64,000 nucleotides of DNA from Berberis thunbergii (Eukaryota > Streptophyta > Magnoliopsida > Ranunculales > Berberidaceae), in the NCBI GenBank assembly GCA_003290165.1, contig QNQO01002038.1:102525-166524 (forward strand). Direction: 5' to 3'. Each line of letters begins with the position of its first letter. Within the stretch, counting starts at the first letter, position 1. The position numbers and the translations under genes are program-made. A model generated the notes under the pieces. The model had not been told where the DNA came from. It did not search any database and saw nothing but the letters and a program-made list of their open reading frames with translations. Of the stretch, positions 10,824 through 22,748 are shown piece by piece.

Positions 10824-11362
10824 ATTGCTTTATTGGTTCTCGAGCCCTTCTAGGCGTCGAGGGAACGCGTGAGGAAACCAGGGAGGGGGTAGTTTTACCA
10901 CTCATCAACCTCGAGATTTTTGAAGGCGCGCATTTTGAGGGGGATGAAGGGTCACACACCCCCTTCGCTGGTTTTCTCGCGTGTTCCCTAGACATTTAGA
11001 AAAAGCGTTGGTTCTCATTACATTATTTTGCATGAGTTCATTATCTTTCCTTGTTACACCAACCAACTTTAATGGAAAGTTGGTGGAATTTCACTACTCT
11101 ACTCAAATGAAAAGCCAATCTTCCCAAATGGAAAGCCAGTCTTCCCAATAATTCTTATCTCCTCCCTTGGAGGAATTATTCCTCCAACGTTAATGCATTC
11201 AATTGATTCGGGGTTTCTTGCAACAAGAACCATGGTTTATTTATCTCTGGCAAACTTGTGGTTGGTGGGTAATCTTCATGCTTTTGACTTCTCATTTCTT
11301 CCATACATCCTTGGCTTAAATCTTAGCCATAACACCCTTTCTGGGACTATTCCAATTCATAT
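10824..11362 (+). pseudogene. Solo N-terminal LRR-RLK fragment, split by a MITE (copy B)
   Basis: Duplicate of 4,744-5,282. The MITE occupies 10,842-11,007 with TTGGTTCTC on both sides. It differs from copy A by one base that I noticed (AAATGAAAAG near 11,107, against AAATGGAAAG). Confidence 0.8.
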
Positions 11363-13138
11363 TTTTATTTAATGAGTGGACACCAAATATTCATTAGACT
11401 TGCTTAATATTCTCATAACACACACTTATTAGTTATGGAGAGTAATACTTATTAGTCTAATTATTTCAACATTGGAGTGCAATTGAAATCAAATACCTAT
11501 TCCCCGCTTTTCATCTGAAGTGTTCGGTTTCTCTTGCTTAACATTCATTTGCGTTCTCATGCTTGATTTGTTGTGGTAATTTTTTTTTTGGAAAGCGAGC
11601 TGGATTTTTATAGGATCTTATAACCTATCAACAAGGTGCGACCTACAGGTCAAAACCATAAGAAAGTAACCATGCCGCTGGCGGGTTTCGAACCTAGGAC
11701 GTGAGGGATAAACCACACAGCCCTAATATATGAGTGCCATAAAATATGCATAGTGGAATGATCCCAACCAAAGTCCCGATAAGATTTGGAACGCATTATT
11801 AGTGTTGGGTGGGTTGTGAGAGGTTATTTCCTAATAAAAAACAACGACTTTGAAAGACTTTAAGTGGATTAGTTGAGCTTTATCCATCATTGGAATATTG
11901 TCCAAAAGAAAATAAGAAAACTTTAGTAACCCCACCACCTGCTGCAACTTGAACAACGAAGGGGAAAGGGTAACATAATTGCAATTTATACCAAGGCAAT
12001 CAATAGTAAAAGTTAGGTGGCTCCCCTGGCTTGTATGTGGCTCCGCCACAGATTGTGGTATTGAGAAGCATGTATTTTGATTTTTACAAGCGACGATTCT
12101 TGGCAGTCGGGACTCCTAGTCACTTTTGGATTAGGGTAGGTTTTTTTTACACTTTTACCCATTCTCTTTAAAATACAACCACAAACATAATTTATAAAAA
12201 GGGTAGAAGTGTAAAAAAACCCTATCCTGACCCAAAAAGTGGCTAGGAGCCTTGGCTGCCTAGAATTGTTGTTTTACAAGACTTACCTCAGCAACCCAAC
12301 AGTCAACACTCTTTCCTACTTTCATTTACTCCTTGATCTGATAAGAAAACTGGTTCATTGGTTGCTCTTCTCAGTTTCATTGCTAGCCTATTAAGAAACT
12401 AAATTTTGTTTAATGTATGCGTACCAAGAAATACTATTTTAGAAAAACACTTTGTGAGAGTATTCCCCAACTTGAAGTTTTTTGAGGTAGCGATTAGTTT
12501 CTTGTTTGCGCATAAATTTGAGGAACGTGCACTTCTCTTTAGGAATAATGTGTATCAGTTGTAAGTCAGGGTCGACAAGCTGTCATTGTCGATCATACCT
12601 GTAAAAAGTAAAAATCTTGACTTTATGACACATGGACTATGTATTTTGTTCATTAACCACCAAAATACCTTTTGCACAAAAATAAAAATAAATTATTTGC
12701 GGGTTTTGTGCAATGCTTGGTTTGTTTGTGTTCTCCAAGTGCACAAAAAAAACAAACGATATGCATGGAATAACGAGTATTTGAACCCTTGGGTGGTCTG
12801 TATTGACCAACGTGTTTCACGTAGACTTTACTTGTAAGTTGTAACACATGAATGGAATAAGACATCCGATTCAGGTAATGTTCATGCAAAAAAAAAATCA
12901 TGACAATTTGCAAAAACTTGGGTGGACGACTTTAAAAAAGAATCATGACAATTTGCAAAGACTTGAGTCTATTCAAAGACTTGACGAAGACAAATGGCAA
13001 AGATTTGAGATGTTTATCTTGATCAGTCAATCGTTTTGTCGTTTTGTCCTTTATCTTCAATGTCTTGCCTTGTGAATCAATCATGTCCACCTTAAAAAAA
13101 ATTCTAAAAAAAAAAAGACTACTTGAACTGCTATTGGC

Positions 13139-13286
13139 CAAAAATTCTAGCCGGCCAGGGAAATCGACCTTATTTGCCGGTCTGGGGAAAAATTATATTT
13201 TTGCCCCTCCTCCAAAAGGTGTTTTGGATTTGTGTGTTTAAAGAGGTTTGCCCCCAGCGAGCAAACCAGGCCGGCTAGAAGTGCTC
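13139..13286. mobile_element. MITE, TTCTAGCCGGCC family, duplicate
   Basis: Copy of 7,058-7,205, with GCTATTGGC at 13,130-13,138 and 13,287-13,295. Confidence 0.75.
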
Positions 13287-13414
13287 GCTATTGGCTAGAC
13301 AGCTGGACACCAATATTCAAGATAGTAAAATAGAAGATGACATTTTTTCTAATAACAAACACGTATTAGTTTTGGAAAGTAACACTTATTAGTCTTATTT
13401 CAACATTGGAGTGC

Positions 13415-13579
13415 AAGCTTTGCTAGGGGTCGAGGGATGGGTGGTAACCACCCATCCGCCTAGAGATGAGTGTATCGACCTCAAGATGCGTGATGTCACT
13501 CATCTCGAGGTGGATGGGTGGCTTCCACCCATCCCTCGCTCCTTTCCCTGGTTCCCTCCCTCGACCCCTAGAATTTTCG
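13415..13579. mobile_element. Foldback MITE near the gene 2 promoter, duplicate
   Basis: Copy of 7,334-7,498, flanked by TTGGAGTGC at 13,406-13,414 and 13,580-13,588. It lies about 385 bp upstream of the gene 2 start codon, close enough to affect its expression. Confidence 0.8.
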
Positions 13580-13879
13580 TTGGAGTGCAATTGAAATCAA
13601 ATACTATTTCAAATTCACTTTTCTCACACCATGATAGACCTTAATTATTTTTATATAATGAGTGGACACCAAATAATTAACAGATGTGCTAACTTTCCCA
13701 TGTCATTGTCCAAGTGCTTGTCAACTAGAAAACTGATGTTCATTGAGATTTCTTTCAAGTTAACAACACCAAAAAGATATTTTTTTTAAAAAAAATTCTT
13801 GAAGTTAATATACCATGCTCCTTGACATGTGATTGAAATCCCAATGCATTGACGCCTATGCCTCATCCTCAACTTTTAT

Positions 13880-13890
13880 CTATAAATATT
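13880..13890 (+). promoter_or_regulatory. TATA box of gene 2
   Basis: CTATAAATATT, 84 bp before the ATG at 13,964. The block CCTTAGCTAAGCCTAAAC after it is conserved in all copies of the family. Confidence 0.7.
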
Positions 13891-13963
13891 CTCTACTCCT
13901 TAGCTAAGCCTAAACAAAGTGAGTCAGTAATATCCTCTTATTCTTTCTCTCTCTCTCTTCACA

Positions 13964-16900
13964 ATGATTGTTTTATTGGTCTTCATTACATTGTCCTCCC
14001 TAAGCTTATCCCCTTCTCTTGTTACACCAACCAACTTTACAAATGTTGATACAACCGAAGAAGCCACTGCTCTACTCAAATGGAAAGCCAGTCTTCACAA
14101 CAATTGTTATCTCCTCCCTTCGTGGAATTCTTCCTCCAATGTTAATGAATGCTATTGGTTCGGGGTTTCTTGCAACAAGAATCATAGAGTGGTTGATTTA
14201 TCTATGCCAAGCTTGGGTTTGGTGGGTACTCTTCATGCTTTTGACTTCTCATTTCTTCCATACCTCCTCCGCTTAAATCTCAGCCATAACACCCTTTCCG
14301 GGACTATTCCAATTCATATTGGTAATCTTTCTCGACTTAATATTCTCGATCTTTCATCCAATCACTTTTTAGGAGAAATTCCTTCTGAAATAGGAAATCT
14401 CAAATCTCTTGTGAACTTGGCGTTGTCTACCAATAATCTCACTGGTTCGATCCCTCCATCTCTTGGTAATTTGACTAATTTGACCACTCTATACCTTCAC
14501 ACCAATGCACTTTCTGGCCGCATTCCTTCAGAAATAGGAAATCTCAGATCTCTTGTGGACTTGGCGTTGTCTACCAATATTCTCACTGGTTCGATCCTCC
14601 CATCTCTTGGTAATTTGACTGAGCTGACCATTCTATACCTTTACTCCAATGCACTTTCTGGTCACATTCCTTCTGAATTAGGAAATCTCAAATCTCTTGT
14701 AGACTTGGAGTTGTCTACCAATAATCTCACTGGTTCAATCCCCTCATCTCTTGGTAATTTGACTGAGCTGACCACTCTAAACCTTCACTCCAATGCACTT
14801 TCTGGTCACGTTCCTTCTGAAATAGGAAATCTCAAATCTCTTGAGGACTTGGATTTGTCTATCAATAATCTCACTGGTTCAGTCCCCTCATCTCTTGGTA
14901 ATTTGACTAAGCTGAGCACTCTATGCCTTTTCAGCAATAAACTTTCTGGTCACATTCCTTCTGAATTAGGAAATCTCAAATCTCTGACTTCTCTAGACCT
15001 TTACACCAATGCACTTTCTGGCCACATTCCTTTAGAAATTGGAATACTCAAGTCTCTGGTGTACTTGTTCTTGAGTGAAAACAATCTCATTGGTTCAATT
15101 CCTCGAGAAATAGGCAACCTGAATAATTTGTCCAGTCTGCAACTGTATCAAAACAATTTCACTGGTGACTTATCACAACATGTATTGTGCAACGGTGGGT
15201 CACTCGTATACTTCTCAGCAAATCAGAACAACCTTACAAGTCTAGTCTTTGAAGGATTGACAAATTGCAGAAGCTTTAAAAGAATTCGCCTGGATGAGAA
15301 TAAACTCTTTGGAGATATATCACAATTCCTGATTAGTGATTATCACAATGTGGAATACATTGATTTGAGTCATAACCAATTGCATGGGGAGCTTCCACGA
15401 AATTGGGGGCGGTGGCATCGGCTATCAAGCATGAAACTCTCTAACAATGAATTTACTAGCCGGCTAGCTGGTATGTTTGCTGAGTTAACTAGACTACAAT
15501 TGCTCGACCTTTCCTCAAATCGTTTACAAGTAACAATACCGAAAGAAGTCGGGAAGATGATCTCTTTGTTTAAGTTGAATTTGAGCCATAATCGATTGCA
15601 TGGTCTGATTCCGCCTGAGATGGGGATGTTGACCAGTCTTGAAGGTCTTGATCTTTCTTCTAATGAAATGAGTGGCCCCATACCCAATCAAATAGGGAGT
15701 TGTTCTAAATTGCTACACTTAGATTTCAGTAGAAACCAATTCAATGAGAGCATTCCCCCACAATTGGGTAAGTTATCTTCCTTACAAATCCTACTTGATC
15801 TCAGCCAAAACACAGTTATCGGAGAAATACCACAAGAATTGAGCCAGCTGAAAAACTTGGAGAAGTTGAATCTTTCACATAATAGGTTATCTGGTCAAAT
15901 TCCTTCATCTTTTAGTGAGATGATCAGTTTGGAATTCGTTGATGTTTCTTACAATGACTTGGAGGGCCCTCTCCCAGATAACAAAGCTTTTCAGAAAACC
16001 TCCGTAGATGCTTTCAAAAATAACAAAGCCTTGTGTGGTGGCATCAAAGGCTTGAAACCTTGTCAGTTCTTAGCAACAACCAACAAAGATTGTACAAATA
16101 ATAGGAAGATCGGAATCGTGGTTATTGCCATTTTTTCGTTCTTGGGAACACTTTTTCTTGTATTTTCTCTTGTCGGATTTTTTTATTTGAATCGTCATTG
16201 GAAGTTAAAAGAGAAGAATGGATCGCAGAGTGAAGTACCCAGAAATCTGTTTGTGTGTGGAATTATATCGGGAAAATGGTATATAATGACATCATTGCAG
16301 CGACAGATGACTTTGACTCCAAGTACTGTATTGGCAGTGGAGGATATGGAAATGTTTATAAAGCAGAACTATCCACAGGTCAAATAATGGTTGTAAAAAA
16401 ACTGCACCCTATAGAAGATAGTGATTCGGTTGATTTGAGATCATTCCAAAATGAGATGCATGTATTAGTAGAAGTTCGACACCGGAACATTGTGAAGTTG
16501 TACGGGTTATGTTCGACACTCATTTTTTATTTATGAGTATTTGGAGATGGGAAGTCTAGCTAAGATCTTGACTAATGATGAAGCTGCACAGAAGATGGAT
16601 TGTTCCAAAAGAACAAATGTTGTCAAATGTGTAGTGCGTGCCTTATCGTATCTACACCAGCATTGCTCGCCACCGATTGTTCATCGAGACTTGTCCAGTA
16701 ACAATGTTTTGTTGAATTCAGAGTATGAGGCATTTGTTTCAGATTTTGGTATTGCAAGAATTCTAAAGTCGGATTCATCTAATTGGACGACACTTGCAGG
16801 AACGTATGGATATCTAGCCCCAGGTAACATCACATATTCCATCTCATCAATTATAAGACACATTATTTCACTCAACTCCCTCTTCCTTTTTTTTTGGTTC

Positions 16901-17407
16901 CATAAACGTGAATAGTTAGTTAACTATGATATATTCGGTACATTTATGTACAAATTAGAAATGAAGTTGCAGTCATTTTTTGATTAATTACTTTTCATTT
17001 TTATTGGATATAAGAGATTGTTACAAAAATTTATATGTACAGGAAACTATTTGAACTACGTACCAAAATTTATGACGTGTAAATGACATAAAATGCAAAT
17101 AATAAAGACAATTTTCTTTCTTACAGAGCTTGCTTTCACAGTGAGGGTGACCGAAAAATGTGACGTATACAGTTTTGGGTTGCTATCATTGGAAGTGATA
17201 ATGGGAAGAAATCATCAGGATCTCATCTCTTCCATTACATTGTTTCAAAACATTATCTTGAAGGATATACTAGACCAACGCATTCCACCCCCTGCAGATC
17301 AAGTCCTCGAGGATGTCATTTTTATTGTACAATTGGCTATTTCATGCTTACATGTCAATCCCGAACATCGTCCTACCATGGAAACTATATCTCTGGAATT
17401 ATCATAA
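13964..17407 (+). CDS. MIK2-type LRR receptor-like kinase (gene 2); kinase frame broken
   Basis: The long frame 13,964-16,387 encodes 807 residues: signal peptide, LRRNT with a paired-cysteine CNKN site, about 25 LRRs of the plant-specific LxxLxLxxNxLxGxIP type, the [12 protein letters not shown] cysteine motif and a membrane helix ([20 protein letters not shown]). Compared with paralogs, one T is missing near 16,250, which shifts the frame and gives a stop at 16,387. The kinase continues in another frame from 16,255 ([19 protein letters not shown]). An 8-bp deletion near 16,511 (between two GTTC copies) shifts back into the original frame for HRDLSSNN and DFGIAR. The intron is 16,824-17,126, and exon 2 (17,127-17,407) completes APE and the kinase C-lobe. 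As given, the product would be a kinase-less receptor-like protein with a short alien tail. The ancestral role is peptide perception at the plasma membrane (MIK2 family). The assignment is secure; functionality is not. Confidence 0.9.
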
Positions 17408-17944
17408 TCTTTTGAATCACCTTTGGGCCATGAAAAATATGACAGAATAACATTTGGCCAACTACTAGATAAAGTTGGTTGGCATTTGTTCGGTCATGCT
17501 GCAAGATTTCAAAAGTTGCTGGTAGGGAGGAATTTTAGTTTCTTCTTACTGTATGCATGTATGTGGAAGTTTTTCTTCATAATGAATTTGATGATTAATA
17601 TTCATATCGATCTCTAGTGTTTTTTATCTTATTTTATTTTATTTGTTCCACCTTTTCAATGTTTCTCTAGGAGTTGTTTCTTTTCAACCAAACTCGGCAT
17701 CAAATTTCAAAACTTATAATTTATCAATTTTTGAATATTGAAAATTCAGCTTATGCAACAATGACATGTTTATCAATTTCTGAATATTCAATATTCAATA
17801 TTTAAATTTATCAATTTCTGAATATTGAATATTGAATATTTATCAATTTATGAATATTGAATATTTAAATCTCTCTTTATGCAACAATGACGGTTTTTTT
17901 TTTCCCAGTTAAACCTGAATTTGCTTTATCCAGTCTGATTTGTA
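17408..17944. other. 3' flank of gene 2
   Basis: It begins with the former coding tail (codons for GHEKYDRITFGQLLD) after the stop, then AT-rich sequence with TATTGAATATTGAATATT repeats near 17,740-17,870. Homologous flanks follow gene 4 and the 35.34-kb scar. It acts as a marker of RLK copies. Confidence 0.6.
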
Positions 17945-18254
17945 CACTACACCAAATTGGCACTTTTGTAACATCTCTCAAAACAGTATCACTTTTTAGA
18001 TGTTACAATTCACCAAACAATTTCAAATCAAAACTAAATTTAGTCAAAAAAATGAAAAACAGTAACACAAAAAAAATGATACAATAAGTTGGATCACCAT
18101 GAATAGTATCACTTTTATAATGATACTCTTCATGGTGATACTATTATTGTATCATTTTGTTTGTGAAAATGTGTAAAGTTGTTAGGTGAATTGTTACACT
18201 TCAAAAGTGATACTGTTTTGGAGGGTGTTACAAAAATGCCAATATGGTGTAGTG
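17945..18254. mobile_element. CACTA-type MITE, 310 bp
   Basis: Starts CACTACACCAAATTGGCA and ends with the inverted TGCCAATATGGTGTAGTG. The inverted similarity continues for roughly 60 bp inward (TTTTGTAACA, AAAACAGTATCAC). GTA is duplicated at 17,942-17,944 and 18,255-18,257. The empty site TGATTTGTAGTTTAGC is seen at about 35,690 and 55,066. There is no coding capacity. The centre is itself palindromic (GTATCACTTTTATAATGATAC). Confidence 0.9.
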
Positions 18255-18394
18255 GTAGTTTAGCTTATTTATGTTATATGATGAGATGAAGTTGTAACAT
18301 TTATAAAATGAAGACAACCTACTTTAAGAATATACCTTGTCTGAAGTAGCAAGACAGAGCTAATATATCATTGAGGGGGAATTTTTACATAACT

Positions 18395-19075
18395 CAACCC
18401 TACCTTATCACATACAAATTGCAGACTTGGAATGACTCTCAATCCTTTCTTATTCAGTGTAAGTTAATGTCTCAATCTCTATTAAAGATATGCAATGATT
18501 ATGTCAATTCGTCGTGCTCACCCTACTAATGGAGTGGATTGATGGATTCGAGTTTATTCGATTTAGCTTCAAGGTCTTGCTATTTATATAACCACTCAAC
18601 CCTACCTTAGCACATACAAATTGCTGACTTGGAATGACTCTCAATCATTTCTTATTCCATGTAAGTTATTGTCTCAATCTCTTTTAAAGATATGCAATGA
18701 CTATGTCAATCCGTCGTGTTCACCCTACTAATGGAGTGAATTGATGGATTCGAGTTTGTCCAGTTTAGCTTCAAGGTCTTGCATTTATATAACTATTCAA
18801 CCCTACCTTATCACATACAAATTGCAGACTTGGAATGACTCTTAATCCTTTCTTATTCAGTGCAAGTTACTGTCTCAATCTCTATTAAAGATATGCAATG
18901 ACTATGTCAATCGAGGATGTTCACCCTACTAACGGAGTGGATCCATGGATTCTAGTTTGTCATATTTAGCTTCAAGGTATTGCCATTCATATAACCACTT
19001 AATCCTACATAAGCACATACAAATTGCAAAGACTTGGAATGACTTTCTCAATCCTTTCTTATTCAGTGTTAAATG
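18395..19075. repeat. ~200-bp tandem array 1 (about 3.4 units)
   Basis: Units of about 198-203 bp share CTCAATCTCTATTAAAGATATG, TCACCCTACTAATGGAGTGG, GGTTTAGCTTCAAGGTCTTG and CCATTTATATAACCACTCAA. The last unit is interrupted by the CACTA element at 19,076; its end (TCTCAATCTC...GATATGCATG) resumes at 21,449. Same family as the arrays at 36.6-42.9 and 56.6-58.9 kb. Confidence 0.9.
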
Positions 19076-21445
19076 CACTACAAGAAATCTATCTTTTATC
19101 AACAAAATTATTGCTACGAAAATTGATTTCCTTGTTAATATTGTAGCATTGTCAATGAATAAAAAATTTCATTGAAAAAACCATAATCTTGTTACTGTTT
19201 TCTAACAAAATATATTTTGTAGGAAACATTCCTTGTTAAATAGGTGAAGGAAAACATTCCCTCCAAACCCAATTTCTCGCCAAATTGATATAACGATGAA
19301 GTTATTTTTATGGCCACAAAATATTTGTTCCTTGGTAATTATGGCATCATTTGGAATGAAATATTTTGTTGCTAAAGAAGACTCTTTTTAACAACAAATC
19401 ACTTTTCTTGTTAACAAATATTAAATCTTATTCATCCCTCTTCAGTAAGGAAATATGTTTTCCTAGACAATAATCACATTATTAGTAATGATTCGGTTCG
19501 TTGATAATGATTGATAATTTTTTTCCATTAGGTTTTTTTCTTGTTAAAGCTCGTTTATTAATTTATAGCAACAAATTAATATTTCGTTGAGAATTGTCAC
19601 ACTATTGGCAACATTTTTTATTTTGTTGGAAACAATATCTTTTTTAATGAAATCTTTGTAGCTATGAAATAAGATTTTGTTGGTAATTATAACATTGGTC
19701 GTAACAAATTATTTTCTAGGTAAAAACTGATAATTATTTTCATAAAAATTTGTTTCTCATTAAAGTTCACTAACTATTTTATAGCGACAAGTCATTATTT
19801 TGTTGGAAATTGGTATACTCACTAAAAAAATGTTTTATTAACTAACAAATTTTATTTTCCTTGTTAATATGTTACTATTTCTAACAAAAATAAATTTCAT
19901 TGAAAAAATCATAGAGTTTTCAATTTTTGTAGCAAAATCTATTTTGTTGGCAACTTTTCTTTGTAAAGAGGTGGCGAAAATATTTATTCCAAAACCAATT
20001 TTCCACCAACATTATTTAGCAACAAAATATTTCTATTTCAACGAAATTTTAGTTTGTTAGTTATAATGACGTCATTTACAATAAATTATTTCATTGCTAA
20101 TAAATATTAATATTATTGACAAACATTTTCTTAATAAATGCACTATAACACTTGTTCGCGTCTCTTCAACAATGAAACTAAATTTTCTCTAGTTAATTAC
20201 CACGTTATTGCAACGATTTATTTGGTTACTTATAATGAATTTTTTTTCATGAATTTTTTTTATATTTAAAGCTCCTGGCTTCTTTATAGTGGAAAAATAT
20301 CAATTCGTTGAAATTGTTTATTAGTAGCATTGATATTATTTCATATGAAAAATCAAATAAAATTTATTTAACAATACAACATTATTTTACTGTTAATTAT
20401 AATATTAATGGTAACAATTTATTTCGTTGGTAAATATTGATAAAATTTCCATAAATTTTTTTCTTATTAAGGCTCATTTTCTTATATACAACAATTGAAT
20501 TTTATTTCTTTGGGGATATAACCAATTTCAATAACATATAGCATTGAAATGCTATTACTATTTTGTTGCTAATTATAATGGTGTTATTGTGAAATTTTTT
20601 TCATTGCTAAAAGTGGTAGAAATTTAACATAAATCTTATAATCGTGAAAATATTTAGTTCTAATTTATAGTGACGAAATATTATATATTGGTCTCTATTA
20701 TATACGTAGCAATGGTTTTTTATTGCCAAAAATGAGTAATTTGATTTAATAAGCTATAAAGTTGTTTCACACAACACAATTATTCAAAGTAGCTCAATTG
20801 GTAAATATTGCAATAGATTTTACTATAGGTCAGGAGTTCGATTCCCGTTGAGCCTAAAAATAAATATATTATATATGGAATTCCATAGTGGGGTCTTATC
20901 ATCAAGAGTGATGTCCTTAGAGTTTGGGAGGTAGTTGGTGGTGCCTTTTGAGTTTGGGACTTAGATTAGGTCGTCTCTTAGACAACTTTAATATATAATT
21001 TTTTATTGAAAATAATTTCCTTGATAATTGGTAACAATACCGATGACAACTTTCGTTGATATTCATGCATTTTACCAATGAAAAGTTTTATGATAAAGGT
21101 TGTTACCTTTGCCAACGACAATTTTCCTTGATGATTTTAAGATTTTTCGAGAAAACTTTTGTAGGTAAATAAAATAGTTCTTGCAACAAACAATTTGTTG
21201 GTAACGATATTTGATTTTTACCAACAAATTTCCTTAGTAGTTGTCAATATTACCAACAAAATATTTTCTTGACTTAGCATCCCTTTTACCAACAAAAACT
21301 GTAATTTTTTGGCAAATACCTTTAGCTACGGGGATGCCTCCGGGAACCCACTAACGAATTTTTTCTTGTTAAAAGTAGTTTTCAACAAAATTTTGAGTTT
21401 TGTCAAGGACATTTATTCTTGAAAAATGCCTTAATTGTTGTAATG
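19076..21445. mobile_element. CACTA-type element A, 2,370 bp, non-autonomous
   Basis: Begins CACTACAAGAAATC and ends TTAATTGTTGTAATG, a decayed copy of the expected ...TTGTTGTAGTG. ATG is duplicated at 19,073-19,075 and 21,446-21,448. The interior is AT-rich with many short AACAAAAT/ATTTTGTTG repeats and no transposase frame. It is the same family as 26,458-28,845 but in opposite orientation. It inserted into the ~200-bp array. Confidence 0.85.
20784..20865 (+). repeat. tRNA-like segment inside CACTA element A
   Basis: GTAGCTCAATTGGTAAA resembles a box A and GAGTTCGATTCCCG a box B, 40-odd bases apart. There is no acceptor-stem pairing, so it is not a tRNA gene. An AT-rich tail follows. It is probably a SINE head or a captured tRNA-like sequence. 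The same segment is present, inverted, in element B near 27,060-27,130. Confidence 0.5.
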
Positions 21446-21448
21446 ATG

Positions 21449-21715
21449 TCTCAATCTCTATTAAAGATATGCATGTTGCCATTGTCCACATGCTATGTCA
21501 ACTAGAAAAGGACACAATGAGGAAAGAGGATGACATGCAAGGATGTTCACAGATATTCTTTTAGGTTAACAACACCAAAAAGATATTTAAAAAAAAATGA
21601 ATATAATATAGTATGTTCCATGGCACGTGATTGAAATCCCAATGATATGACGCCTATGCCTCATCCTCAAATTGTGTCTATAAATATTTTGAACTCCTTA
21701 GCTAAGCCTAAACAA
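21449..21715 (+). promoter_or_regulatory. Promoter region of RLK gene 3, detached from its gene
   Basis: After the array end comes the conserved gene-proximal block (GTCAACTAGAAAAGGACACA, GGTTAACAACACC). Then CTATAAATATT (21,678-21,688) and TTAGCTAAGCCTAAACAA, exactly as upstream of gene 5. The leader and ATG that should follow within 60 bp instead resume at about 26,193, after the 4.48-kb element. Confidence 0.8.
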
Positions 21716-22403
21716 CTACTACAAATATAGGCTTGCATAGCGCTTAAAAATAGGCTTAGATAGCGCTCAAAAAAGCGTTATGCCAGGCGCGTACTTGAAT
21801 AGCGCTTCGCTTAGATAGCACTTTAAAAAGCGCTATCTAAGCGTTAATTTTTTTTTTTAAATTAGCTTGCATAGCGCTTTTATGAGCGCTATTTAATTTT
21901 GTTGATTTTTTTTTAATTTTTTTTTTTTGATTTTTTTTAATTAGCTTCTAAAGCGCTATTTAATTTCGCTTGTCAAAGTATCAAACAGGGAGTTTGTCAA
22001 ATTATCAAACATTTCATGCTCCATCTGAATCGTTGCTTAAGATGCAAAATTGAATTAGTCAAGAAAGAAATACAAAACCTCTTGGTTTCAACCTTTTTGT
22101 TCCAGTACAAGAAAGGGTAACTGGTAGCAAAACCAGATTTTAGCTGTATGTGAACATGATTGTCTATACAAAAGCTGTCTTTCACCAAATTTGTTATCAC
22201 TAACTACACTATCACTTTGTAACAGGGGTTTCTCTCTCAACTTCCAAAACACATGATATGAACACCATGGAAGGAGAAACGCGCAACAAAATAAAATTTT
22301 TTGAGGACATGTGCTTTACAGGATGTGAGAATAGCACAAAATGTACAGTTCTGAGGAGCAGGCACGTCACTATAGCAAGTGTTCAGTTCAAAAGAAGATG
22401 AGA

Positions 22404-22748
22404 TTACTCGTCCAGACGCTGGATCTCACCCTTCAATATGCGGTTGTTGCTTTGGACTGTGAATCCAAGGACTGAAGGATCGATCCGCCTGCCTTTCTTA
22501 GCTTTCTTTTTAATAGCTTTAGATCCTCCTAGTTCATCATTCAATGATTCTGAACCTCCACCACATCCAGCCTCTGGCATCCCAGGTTTCTGGGAGGTGT
22601 TGCTGCTCTTCAGCTTGTCCACAAATGATGTTTCTGACACATCTGTGTCACTGCCAGACAAGTTTTGCCCGACAAACACATCCTTTACAGGTACCGAAGT
22701 TTCAGAAACCTTGACTGCAAGAATTCCTTCAGAGTCACGTCTACCATC
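22404..22748 (-). pseudogene. Captured last exon of a GYF-domain (EXA1-type) protein
   Basis: The minus-strand frame reads ...SETSVPVKDVFVGQNLSG..., then a low-complexity linker (PEAGCGGGSESLNDE), a basic stretch KKKAKKGRRIDPSVLGF and the ending GEIQRLDE with a stop. From memory of the family, this basic tail with LLGFKV-type and GEIQR-type ending is the C-terminus of plant GYF-domain proteins of the EXA1 type, which act in translational repression. The GYF domain itself is absent. A possible 3' splice site precedes the exon. The AT-rich sequence from 21,980 to 22,400 may be its captured 3' UTR. Naming is moderately sure. Confidence 0.6.

Larger units (their letters stand above)
8565..14646. 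repeat. 6.08-kb tandem duplication, copy B
   Basis: Second copy of 2,484-8,564. It begins in the middle of the MULE-like element, so that copy (to about 9,133) lacks its left end. It runs on into the full-length LRR-RLK gene 2, which identifies copy B as the side keeping the original right flank. Confidence 0.95.

Noticed and set aside
20784..20865. Possible tRNA gene
   Set aside because: Box A and box B are present, but there is no acceptor-stem pairing or proper anticodon arm, and the same segment sits in both CACTA copies. It is a tRNA-derived relic.
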